Assembly (NCBI GenBank): GCA_041082245.1
Contig: JBDOIE010000052.1
Span: forward strand, 1 to 41,661
Length of the DNA stretch: 41,661 nucleotides
Direction of reading: 5' to 3'
Source: DAOTVY01 sp041082245
Lineage (GTDB): Bacteria; Chloroflexota; Chloroflexia; DTKN01
In this document: positions 6,629 through 14,019 of the stretch, piece after piece
Layout: each line of letters begins with the position of its first letter
How positions within the stretch are numbered: the first letter of the stretch is position 1
The notes under the pieces: model-generated
Seen by the model: the letters and a program-made list of their open reading frames with translations, nothing else
Told to the model about the DNA's origin: nothing
Database searches by the model: none
Position numbers and translations under genes: made by a program

Positions 6629-8368
6629 ATGCGGCTCACGGGAGGGCAGGTGGCCGTCGAGATGCTGCGCGCCCTTCAAGTGCGCTACGTCTTCGGCGTG
6701 CCTGGGGATACGAGCCTGGCCTTCTACGATGCTCTGTGCACGAATCCGGATGCTCCCCGGCACATCCTGGCCCGGGACGAGCGGAGCGCCGCCTATATGG
6801 CGGACGTGTATGCCCGCATTTCCTTCCACGTGGGGGTATGCGAGGCGCCGAGCGGCGCGGGGGCGACCTACTTGGCCTCCGGCCTTGCGGAACCGCACGC
6901 CTCTTCCATCCCGGTCGTTGCCTTGACTTCCGATACCCCCCTTGCGCAGGAAGAACGGAACGTCCTCACGGCCCTGGACCAGCCGGCCCTCTTCGTCCCC
7001 ATCAGCAAGTATCGAGCCCTCGTCAAAGAGCCCGGCCGTATTCCGGACGCCCTGCGTACGGCCTTCCGCCTCGCGACCACCGGCCGGCCCGGAGCTGCCG
7101 TGGTCGTCCTGCCGATGGACGTGCTCGGGGCCTCTTGCGAAGACCCGGATCTCACAGCCGACGTGCGCTGCACAGCCTATCCCGCCTGGCCGGTGCGTCC
7201 CGACCCGGAAGCCGTCGAGCAGGCCGCACAGCAGCTCGCGCGCGCCGAGCGGCCGGTCATCGTGGCAGGGGGCGGCGCGGTCAGCGCACGGGCATGGGCA
7301 GAACTGACGGCCCTGGCCGAGGCCCTCCAGGCTCCCGTGGGCACCTCGATTTGCGGAAAGGGCGCGATCGCGGAGGATCACCCACTGGCCCTGGGGGTCG
7401 TGGGCGGCAATGGCGCGCGCCCCTATGCGAACGAATACCTGCGGCAGGCGGACCTTATCCTTTTCGTGGGCTGCAAGACCGATTCGGTGACCACGCTCGG
7501 TTGGACCCTCCCGCCCCGGCGTTCGCCTCCTGCTCTCATCCACCTGGACGTCGACCCGGCGGAGATCGGACGCAACTACCCCACGACACTCGGATTGGTG
7601 GGGGATGCCCGGTTGGGCCTTGCGGACCTCCTTGCGGCGCTCCCCCGTCGCTTCCAGGGCCGCCGGGAATGGCTCACCGGCCTGGAACGCGAACGCGAGC
7701 GTTTCTGGGCGGACTTTGCCCGGCGTGCGGCCTCCACGGAAAGGCCTATCCGGCCCCAGCGCGTCATCGAATGCCTCATACGCCTGCTGCCGCGCGATAG
7801 CATCCTGGTGGCCGACGCTGGCACCCCCACCCCCTTCACCGCCGCCTACTACCCGTCGCCCGCCGGGCGCTACGTCGTCATCCCAAGGGGTTACGGAGGC
7901 CTCGGGTACGCGATCCCCGGCGTCCTCGGCGCAAAGCTGGCCCAACCCGAGGCCACGGTGGTCGGTCTGATGGGAGACGGCAGTTTCGGGATGAGCGCGG
8001 GAGAACTGGAGACAGTGGCCCGTCTGGGCATGCCGGTCCTGATCGTCCAGTTCAACAACGGTTGCTTCGGCTGGATCAAGGTCTCCCAGCATCTCGAGTA
8101 CAACGGCCGATGCTTCGGGGTCGATTTCTCGCGCGAGACGGATTACACGGCCATCGCCCGGGGCTTCGGGCTGGCCGGCTATCGGGTCGATGACCCGGCC
8201 GAACTGGAGAAAGTGTTGCGGGAAGCTCTGGCCTGCGGCCGACCGGCGTTCGTGGACGTGGTCACCGCCTGCGAAACCGAGGAGGTGCCGCCGGTTGAGA
8301 AGTGGCAGCGCGCATGGGCCGGACACCCCGGCACAGGGGAACCGGCCGACCGTCTGCAGGAGGGATAA
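6629..8368 (+). CDS. Thiamine diphosphate-dependent enzyme of the acetolactate synthase-like family
   Basis: A 579-residue enzyme with the three-domain ThDP fold. Glu51 in DERSAAYMADVYAR is the expected catalytic glutamate that activates the cofactor. The GDG at 449-451 with NN at 476-477 is the ThDP/Mg motif with normal spacing. The middle domain (about 190-340) is of the acetolactate-synthase type. No small regulatory subunit and no branched-chain amino acid synthesis gene is nearby, and the promoter is governed by an FCD regulator. A catabolic role on a 2-oxoacid or acyl-type substrate is therefore more likely than valine/isoleucine synthesis. The exact reaction (decarboxylase, carboligase or lyase) cannot be told. 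It starts one base after gntR and is followed by an FAD protein after one base. Confidence 0.85.
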   Translation: MRLTGGQVAVEMLRALQVRYVFGVPGDTSLAFYDALCTNPDAPRHILARDERSAAYMADVYARISFHVGVCEAPSGAGATYLASGLAEPHASSIPVVALTSDTPLAQEERNVLTALDQPALFVPISKYRALVKEPGRIPDALRTAFRLATTGRPGAAVVVLPMDVLGASCEDPDLTADVRCTAYPAWPVRPDPEAVEQAAQQLARAERPVIVAGGGAVSARAWAELTALAEALQAPVGTSICGKGAIAEDHPLALGVVGGNGARPYANEYLRQADLILFVGCKTDSVTTLGWTLPPRRSPPALIHLDVDPAEIGRNYPTTLGLVGDARLGLADLLAALPRRFQGRREWLTGLERERERFWADFARRAASTERPIRPQRVIECLIRLLPRDSILVADAGTPTPFTAAYYPSPAGRYVVIPRGYGGLGYAIPGVLGAKLAQPEATVVGLMGDGSFGMSAGELETVARLGMPVLIVQFNNGCFGWIKVSQHLEYNGRCFGVDFSRETDYTAIARGFGLAGYRVDDPAELEKVLREALACGRPAFVDVVTACETEEVPPVEKWQRAWAGHPGTGEPADRLQEG

Positions 8369-8369
8369 G

Positions 8370-9650
8370 ATGCCTAGGGTCGTCGTCGTTGGAGGCGGCT
8401 GGGCAGGCTGCGCCGCGGCGCTCGCGGCACGCAAAGCCGGCGCCGAGGTCATCCTGATCGAGCGCACCGATTGCTTGCTCGGCACCGGCCTGGTCGGCGG
8501 GATCATGCGGAACAACGGCCGCTTCACGGCCGCCGAAGAGATGATCGCGATGGGCGGAGGCGACCTGTTCCTGCTCGCCGATCGTGTGGCCCGGCATACG
8601 AACGTCGAATTCCCCGGCCACAAACACGCCACGCTCTACGATGTCGCGCTCATGGAGCCGACCGTCCGCCGCTATCTGATCGAGCAGGGCGTGCAGTTGT
8701 GGATGATGGCACGCGCCACCCAGGTGGAAAAGACCGACAGCCGGCTGCAGGCCGTGGTCCTGGAAAGCGGCGAGCGCGTGGAAGGTGACGTTTTTGTGGA
8801 AGCCACGGGCACCGCCGGCCCCCAGGGAAACTGCCGGCGATACGGCAATGGTTGCGCCATGTGTATCCTGCGCTGCCCGAGCTGGGGCGGCCGCGTGAGC
8901 ATTGCTGCCTGCGCAGGCGTCCAAGAAATGATGGGCCGCCGGCCCGACGGTTCCTTCGGCGCTATGAGCGGCTCCTGTAAACTCCACAAGGACTCCATCC
9001 GCCCCGATCTGGTGGCCGAGCTGAACCGTACCGGCGTCGTGATCGTCCCCATCCCCAAAGAACTCGTGCACACCGAGAAACTGGCCATCAAGGCCTGCCA
9101 GCAGTATGCGATGCCCGAGTTCGCGGAGAACCTCGTGCTTCTGGACACCGGACACGTCAAGCTGATGACCTCTTTCTACCCGCTGGAAGAGCTCCGACAG
9201 ATCCCGGGCATGGAGAACGCACGCTACGAAGATCCCTATTCCGGCGGCAAGGGGAACTCGATCCGTTACCTTGCGCTTTCCCCCCGGGACGATACCCTGC
9301 GTGTCCAAGGACTGGAGAACCTCTTCTGCGCCGGGGAGAAGGCCGGCCTGCTCGTTGGCCACACAGAGGCGATCAGCACGGGGACCCTGGCCGGGCACAA
9401 CGCCGTGCGCTATGCCCTCGGCTTGCCGCTCATCACCCTTCCCCGCACGACCGCCGTGGGCGATGCGATCGCCTTCGTCCGCGAGGAAATGCAGACTCCG
9501 GAGGGGATGATGCGCAAGTACACCTTCTCCGGCGCCACCTACTTCGAGCGGATGAAGCAGCTCGGCCTCTATACGACCGACGTCGCCGCGATCCGCCAGC
9601 GGATCGAAGCGGCCGGTTGCAGTGGGATCTTTGCCCGCCGATTGCCCTGA
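8370..9650 (+). CDS. FAD-dependent oxidoreductase with a cysteine cluster
   Basis: A 426-residue flavoprotein. The N-terminus has a dinucleotide-binding GGGWAGCAAALAA loop (8-20) ending in Glu31. The C-terminal NLFCAGEKAGLLVGHTEAIS segment is like the second FAD-contact region of GidA/TrmFO-like and FAD_oxidored proteins. Between them, six cysteines fall at 155, 162, 165, 169, 181 and 203, including C-x2-C-x3-C in NGCAMCILRCPSWGG. This suggests an iron-sulfur cluster or redox-active thiols. I start at the ATG at 8370, one base after the ThDP gene and behind AGGAGGG; the longer frame back to 8190 overlaps that gene. It is translationally coupled to the ThDP enzyme and probably oxidises or reduces the same metabolite. 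The substrate is unknown. Confidence 0.85.
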   Translation: MPRVVVVGGGWAGCAAALAARKAGAEVILIERTDCLLGTGLVGGIMRNNGRFTAAEEMIAMGGGDLFLLADRVARHTNVEFPGHKHATLYDVALMEPTVRRYLIEQGVQLWMMARATQVEKTDSRLQAVVLESGERVEGDVFVEATGTAGPQGNCRRYGNGCAMCILRCPSWGGRVSIAACAGVQEMMGRRPDGSFGAMSGSCKLHKDSIRPDLVAELNRTGVVIVPIPKELVHTEKLAIKACQQYAMPEFAENLVLLDTGHVKLMTSFYPLEELRQIPGMENARYEDPYSGGKGNSIRYLALSPRDDTLRVQGLENLFCAGEKAGLLVGHTEAISTGTLAGHNAVRYALGLPLITLPRTTAVGDAIAFVREEMQTPEGMMRKYTFSGATYFERMKQLGLYTTDVAAIRQRIEAAGCSGIFARRLP

Positions 9651-9663
9651 GCAGCCGGCGGGT

Positions 9664-9758
9664 TCGGTTTTCCTGGAGGCTCGCGTTTCGCGAGAAGGAG
9701 GTGCCTATCGAGGTAGCGCAAGGACCTTCAGGTAACGGGATGGCCGCATTGGAACCGA
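9664..9758 (+). promoter_or_regulatory. Riboswitch-like leader before the carrier gene
   Basis: The gap 9651-9774 has a long-range stem, TCGGTT (9664-9669) with AACCGA (9753-9758), extendable by CC/GG. It closes a domain of about 80 bases. Inside is a 6-bp hairpin, CTCGCG (9680-9685) with CGCGAG (9689-9694), and a possible GGAGGT/ACCTTC stem. The closing strand ends three bases before the AGGAGG ribosome site. I could not match it to a known riboswitch class. Confidence 0.35.
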
Positions 9759-9774
9759 CAAGGAGGAAAGTCCC

Positions 9775-11166
9775 ATGGGTGAGGCAGTACAGTTGACAGC
9801 TGCCCACTGGGTTTATGCGGCTTTCGTGATCCTGATCTTTGTCACGCTCGCCCTTCGGCGCGACACGGCGATCGTCTGCGTGATCGGGGCCTTCATCCTG
9901 GGGTGGATCATCCTCGGTAGTCCCATCGGAGGCCTCCAGGCGATCTTTAACGGCATGGTCCAGGCAGGCAAGGTGCTGATCGACGTGGTGTTCATCATCT
10001 CCATCGTCGTCGCCCTGGCCAAAGGCCTGGAACCGATGGGCAGCCTCTACCTGATGGTGCGCCCGGCGGCCAAACTGATGCGCACCCCCACCCTTGCGTT
10101 CTGGATCACCGGGATCGTGATGTACGTCGCCGCCCTCTTCATTTGGCCCTCCCCTGCGACTGCTCTGGTGGGCGCCCTCCTCTTCCCCGCCGGGGTCGCC
10201 GTCGGGCTGCCCGCGATCTCCAGCGCGATGGCGATGAACCTCTTCGGCCACGGGTCGTGCCTCTCGACCGACCTGGTCATCCAGGGCGCTCCACGACTGA
10301 CGGCGGAAGCCGCCGGCCTCACGGTCTCGGAAGTCATCCAGGCAAGCATCCCCCTCAACATCGTGGCGAGTGTCGTCGCTCTGGTGCTCGCCTGGTTCCT
10401 GGTCGTGCGGAAGGACATCAAAGCCCATACCGTCACCGAGACCGAGTACCTGAAGTTCGAAGAGGAGCGCACCAAAGCGGAGCAGCGCACCTACTCGCCC
10501 GCAGCGCGCACCGCCGCCTGGCTTGTCCCGCTGGTCTTCCTGGTCGAAGTGATCATCCTCATCGTGCTCAAGATCCGCGGTGGGGATGCCACGGCCGTGC
10601 TCGGCGGTACCTGCCTCGTGCTCCTTTCGATCTTTTCCCTCTGGGAATACGGCCAGGAGGGGCTGGGAAAGATCACGGACAGCCTGCGCGAGGGCTTTAT
10701 GTTCGGGATGAAGGTCTTTTCCCCCGTCTTTATCGTCGCCGGTTTCTACCTCATGGGGGTCCCCGAACACTGCACTGCGATCTTTGGTGACAAAGGCCGA
10801 CCGCTCATCATCGAGCTGATCAAGGCGCTCTCGAACGTCATCCCGATGAGCAAGGCTGTCGTCGCGCCGATGCACACCATCCTCTCCGGAATCACCGGCC
10901 TGGACGGCTCGGGCTTTAACGACCTGCCGCTGATGGGCGCCCTGGCTGCTTCCTGGGGACAGGCACTGCACATCAAGACCGCCTACCTGGCGGCACTCGG
11001 CCAGATCTCGATGATCTGGGTCGGCGGTGGCGTGATCATCCCCTGGGCAGTGCTGCCGGTTTCCGCGATCACCGGTGTCCCGGCGATCGAACTGTGCCGG
11101 AAGAACTTCTGGCCCTGCATCGCCGGCCTTGCCGCTGCGACCATCCTGGCGATCTTCTTGATGTAG
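9775..11166 (+). CDS. Multi-pass membrane carrier, ion-transporter superfamily type
   Basis: A 463-residue hydrophobic protein with roughly twelve membrane segments in two halves. They are separated by a charged loop near residues 205-240 (the stretch ending FEEERTKAEQRTYS). Re-entrant-type Gly/Ser/Pro motifs occur in each half, such as FIWPSPATALVGALL and SGITGLDGSGFNDLPLMGA. This fits carriers for organic acids in the wider IT superfamily (DctM, GntP, citrate types). I cannot place it in a named family. As the last gene of the regulator-controlled operon, it most likely imports the substrate handled by the ThDP and FAD enzymes. It has its own strong AAGGAGG site and a structured leader, and a terminator follows. 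Confidence 0.75.
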   Translation: MGEAVQLTAAHWVYAAFVILIFVTLALRRDTAIVCVIGAFILGWIILGSPIGGLQAIFNGMVQAGKVLIDVVFIISIVVALAKGLEPMGSLYLMVRPAAKLMRTPTLAFWITGIVMYVAALFIWPSPATALVGALLFPAGVAVGLPAISSAMAMNLFGHGSCLSTDLVIQGAPRLTAEAAGLTVSEVIQASIPLNIVASVVALVLAWFLVVRKDIKAHTVTETEYLKFEEERTKAEQRTYSPAARTAAWLVPLVFLVEVIILIVLKIRGGDATAVLGGTCLVLLSIFSLWEYGQEGLGKITDSLREGFMFGMKVFSPVFIVAGFYLMGVPEHCTAIFGDKGRPLIIELIKALSNVIPMSKAVVAPMHTILSGITGLDGSGFNDLPLMGALAASWGQALHIKTAYLAALGQISMIWVGGGVIIPWAVLPVSAITGVPAIELCRKNFWPCIAGLAAATILAIFLM

Positions 11167-11175
11167 GAGTGGAAA

Positions 11176-11212
11176 GGGGGCTGGCTCTGGGCAGGAGCCA
11201 GCCCCCTTCTTC
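11176..11212 (+). terminator. Terminator of the gntR-carrier operon
   Basis: GGGGGCTGGCTC (11176-11187) pairs perfectly with 11195-11206 across a 7-base loop, followed by TTCTTCC. The next gene starts 15 bases later, so it must rely on read-through or an unseen promoter. Confidence 0.8.
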
Positions 11213-11226
11213 CACAGGAGGGTTCA

Positions 11227-11412
11227 ATGCCGTTGTTCGGGAAAAAGAAAGAGGGACCCGAAAAGCCCCCGTCCGAAGAAGAGGCCTACGTGATCTGCCC
11301 ACACTGCTACCTCGACTTTACCGTCCGTCAGATACAGGAGGCCGGAGGAAAGTGCCCTTCCTGCAAGGGCACGATCGACCTGGAGCGGCTCCCGCGGGCC
11401 AGGTTGCAGTGA
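11227..11412 (+). CDS. Small zinc-ribbon protein
   Basis: A 61-residue protein with a lysine-rich, acidic N-terminus (LFGKKKEGPEKPPSEEE) and one zinc ribbon, CPHC then CPSC spaced by 17 residues (about residues 24-48). The start has AGGAGGG close upstream. The ribbon and the good ribosome site argue that it is real despite its size. Function is unknown; such proteins can bind nucleic acid or act as assembly factors. It lies 17 bases before an MFS gene, which has no clear ribosome site of its own, so the two may be translated together. Confidence 0.7.
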   Translation: MPLFGKKKEGPEKPPSEEEAYVICPHCYLDFTVRQIQEAGGKCPSCKGTIDLERLPRARLQ

Positions 11413-11429
11413 GCGTGAACCGCTGACCG

Positions 11430-12821
11430 ATGCCTGAGGATGTAGCCCCGACAACCGCCTCTTCGCGCCCTTCTCCCTGGTCCACGCTCGCCGCACTCCT
11501 CGTGGGCACTTTCCTGGGCACCCTGACGAACAGCACCTCCAACGTAGCGCTCCCTGATGTCACCGCCCAGCTACACCAACCTCTGGATCGCGCCGTCTGG
11601 GTTGTCTCCCTGTACCCGCTGACCTTCGCGGTGCTGCTTCCCCTGGGGGGCTACCTGGTGGATCGCTGGGGCGTGCGTCGCGCCTACCTGCTGGGCATCG
11701 GGTTGCTCGCGCTGGGTGCCCTCGGATGCAGCCTCGCCCCTTCTCTCCTCTGGCTCCTGGCCTTCCGGGTCCTGCAGGGCATCGGCGCGGCGCCGCTTGT
11801 GCCCGTGGTCATGGCGGTCACCGGCCGTCTCATCCCCCACGATCAACGCGGGCGCGCCACTGGCTACTGGGCGCTGGCTAACAGCGTCGGGCATGCTGCC
11901 GGGCCTCCTCTGAGCGGCCTCCTGACCCACTACGTGAGCTGGCGCGCCGTCTTCCTCCTGGGGTTTCCCCTGGGTGCGTTCGCCCTCTTCCTGGCATGGC
12001 GGCTGCTCCCGGTCGATCGTCCTGGACGGGGACGGGCCTTCGATGCCGGTGGGGCGGCCGCGCTCATGGTGCTGGCTCTCTCGACGATCCTGGCGCTGCA
12101 AACAGGCGCCCGGAGCGGGGTCACAGCGCCGGGCACGATCGTGCTCTCCGTGTTGGCCATCGGCGCCGCGATCGCGCTGGTGCTGACCGAGCAAAAGGCC
12201 GCATTCCCGATCCTGCAACGCCACCTTCTGGCGAACCGTGCCTTTGTAGCCTCGATGGCGGTGCTTGCCGCCCAGTTCTTCTGCCTTTTCGGATTACAAC
12301 TGGCGCTTCCCGTCTATCTGATTGCGGGAAAGGGCTGGCCGGCCAGCAGCGCCGGCGGCGTGATCCTCCTCCTGCCCCTGGCCACCGCACTGGTTTCGCC
12401 CCTGGCCGGCCGCCTCGCCGACCGCTGGGGCATTCGTCCGGTGTGCCTCGCCGGGATGCTGCTCGCTGCCGCCTCCGTCTGTACCTTTTTCCTGTGGAAA
12501 CCAGCTTCCCCGTGGTGGGCGATCGGATTCACCCTGGGCTCTCTCGGTGCGGGAATGGGGCTGGCCCAGTCTCCTGCCGCCTCCAGCGTGGCGCTGCTTG
12601 TCCCTCCCGAGGAGCTCGGCGTGGCTACGGGCATTTTCCATATGGCGCGCTTCCTGAGCGGCAGCATCGGAAGCACCCTCTTCGGAGTCTGGATGGCGCG
12701 CGCCTCCACTCCCGCAGCCGGCCTGCGTCACAACGCGTTCGTCGCACTGGCCGTCTTCTGCTTCGCAGCCGGCGCAGCCCTCCAAACGCCCCGCCGGAGA
12801 TCCTCCTCTCACACGGTGTGA
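11430..12821 (+). CDS. MFS transporter, DHA2-like drug:H+ antiporter
   Basis: A 463-residue permease. After a short Pro/Ser-rich N-terminus comes LLVGTFLGTLTNSTSNVALPDV, the usual first helix of the EmrB/QacA group. It is followed by the LVDRWGVRRAYLLG inter-helix signature (motif A) and LQGIGAAPLVPVVMAV (motif C region). A second motif A copy, RLADRWGIRPVCLAG, starts the C-terminal half. The hydrophobicity pattern fits 12-14 membrane helices. It probably exports amphiphilic compounds using the proton gradient; the substrate cannot be deduced. The stop codon overlaps the extended -10 promoter of the HEAT-repeat gene. Confidence 0.88.
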   Translation: MPEDVAPTTASSRPSPWSTLAALLVGTFLGTLTNSTSNVALPDVTAQLHQPLDRAVWVVSLYPLTFAVLLPLGGYLVDRWGVRRAYLLGIGLLALGALGCSLAPSLLWLLAFRVLQGIGAAPLVPVVMAVTGRLIPHDQRGRATGYWALANSVGHAAGPPLSGLLTHYVSWRAVFLLGFPLGAFALFLAWRLLPVDRPGRGRAFDAGGAAALMVLALSTILALQTGARSGVTAPGTIVLSVLAIGAAIALVLTEQKAAFPILQRHLLANRAFVASMAVLAAQFFCLFGLQLALPVYLIAGKGWPASSAGGVILLLPLATALVSPLAGRLADRWGIRPVCLAGMLLAAASVCTFFLWKPASPWWAIGFTLGSLGAGMGLAQSPAASSVALLVPPEELGVATGIFHMARFLSGSIGSTLFGVWMARASTPAAGLRHNAFVALAVFCFAAGAALQTPRRRSSSHTV

Positions 12822-12827
12822 TATAAT
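12819..12827 (+). promoter_or_regulatory. Extended -10 promoter for the HEAT-repeat gene
   Basis: TGATATAAT, a TGn-extended consensus -10 box, lies 34 bases before the start codon and overlaps the MFS stop. There is no good -35 hexamer at the right distance. Confidence 0.55.
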
Positions 12828-12860
12828 GGCCCTGTACGTGCGTTCGCGAAGGAGGGCCGT

Positions 12861-13991
12861 ATGGTATCCGAAAACCGAAAGGGACGGACAGCTCCTGCGC
12901 CACCGCCTGCTCTCCCCCCGGACCCCGCCCAATGGTCCCTCGGGGATGAAACCCAGCGGGACGCCCTCCTTCCCCTCATCCTTCGGGAACTCGATTCCCC
13001 GCTCGCCTCGCGGCGTGCCCGAGCCGTCGAACTCCTTGCGGAGGCCGGAGTCGATGCCGCCATCCCGGCGTTGCTCGAGCTGCTTCGGCGGGAATCGGAC
13101 CTCATCGTGCGCTGCCGTGCCCTCGGCGCGCTGCGCGATCTGGCAGGCACAGGGGAAGCGATGGAAATCCCCTCCGCCGAGGAACTGGAGGACTGGAAAG
13201 ACGAGCTGCTGGCCGGCCTGATCGAGCAACTCCATAGCCCGATTCCTGCCCAGCGCTGGAGCGCGGCCGAAGGGCTCGGGCGCCTGGGCGACGCCCGCGC
13301 AGTCCCCGCCCTGGTGGAATTGCTGCGCGATCCCCACGCGTTCGTGCGCTGGACCGCCGTCCAGGCACTGGGGGAAATCGGTGCGACGGAAGCGGTGCAG
13401 CTCATTCTCCCGCTGCTCGAGGAAAAGGACCCCCTCCTGCGACGAAGTGCGGTCGATGCCCTGGGCCGTTTCGATACCCCCGAATCCCGGCAGGCGCTGC
13501 GCCGTGCGCTCCACGATCCCGACCCGACGGTACGCCGCAATGCCATCGACGCCGCTGCACGTCTGCGCGATACGGAGGCCGTGGACGCGCTGGTGCTCGC
13601 GCTCGATCCCCGCAACGGGCTGTGGGTGCGCTACAGCGCCGCGGACGCACTGGGCGCCGTCGGCGACCACAGGGCCGTCGCTCCTCTGATGGAAGCCGCC
13701 GAGGATGCGCAGGTGCTCATCCGGCGTGCCGCGGTGCGTTCCTTAGGCCAGCTGCACGACAGCCGCGCCATCCCCACCCTCGTGCGCGCGCTGAAGGATC
13801 CCGACCCGCAGGTGCGCTTCCACGCGGTCGAGGGACTGGGCCGCATCGGCCACGAAGGGGTCATCCCGAACCTGAAGCAACGGGTGAACGATCGCCACGC
13901 CGTCTTTGGCCGGCGCATCGGGGATGCCGCCCGGGAGGCCATCCAGGCAATCCGGGTGCGCGCAAGTCAGACCCCTACTCCCTCCCCTTAG
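12861..13991 (+). CDS. HEAT-repeat protein
   Basis: A 376-residue protein. After a Pro-rich, low-complexity first 30 residues it is built of about nine helical HEAT repeats of the PBS-lyase type. Each carries a recurring pattern such as DARAVPALVELLRDPHAFVR, with later copies at ESRQALRRALHDPDPTVRR and DSRAIPTLVRALKDPDPQVR. Such scaffolds mediate protein-protein contacts; some relatives are phycobilin lyases, but nothing here suggests bilin chemistry. There is no signal peptide, so it is probably cytoplasmic. The start ATG has GAAGGAGG upstream. It ends 28 bases from the convergent peptide-binding protein gene, with no obvious terminator between. Confidence 0.9.
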   Translation: MVSENRKGRTAPAPPPALPPDPAQWSLGDETQRDALLPLILRELDSPLASRRARAVELLAEAGVDAAIPALLELLRRESDLIVRCRALGALRDLAGTGEAMEIPSAEELEDWKDELLAGLIEQLHSPIPAQRWSAAEGLGRLGDARAVPALVELLRDPHAFVRWTAVQALGEIGATEAVQLILPLLEEKDPLLRRSAVDALGRFDTPESRQALRRALHDPDPTVRRNAIDAAARLRDTEAVDALVLALDPRNGLWVRYSAADALGAVGDHRAVAPLMEAAEDAQVLIRRAAVRSLGQLHDSRAIPTLVRALKDPDPQVRFHAVEGLGRIGHEGVIPNLKQRVNDRHAVFGRRIGDAAREAIQAIRVRASQTPTPSP

Positions 13992-14019
13992 GTCGGAACT
14001 CGCGCCGGAACGCGACCTT

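Noticed and set aside
6584..8632. A 682-codon minus-strand frame opposite the ThDP gene
   Set aside because: No recognisable family; it mirrors the third codon positions of a strongly supported gene and spans parts of three real genes.
9664..9774. Assignment of the carrier leader to a glycine riboswitch, or to RNase P RNA because of GGAGGAAAGTCC
   Set aside because: The core between the outer strands is too short for a glycine aptamer, and the RNase P-like string is simply the ribosome site running into the carrier gene.
11430..12821. A dedicated antibiotic-resistance role for the MFS gene, together with VanW at 26535
   Set aside because: Both families are mostly housekeeping or of unknown substrate in environmental bacteria, and no resistance cluster is present.
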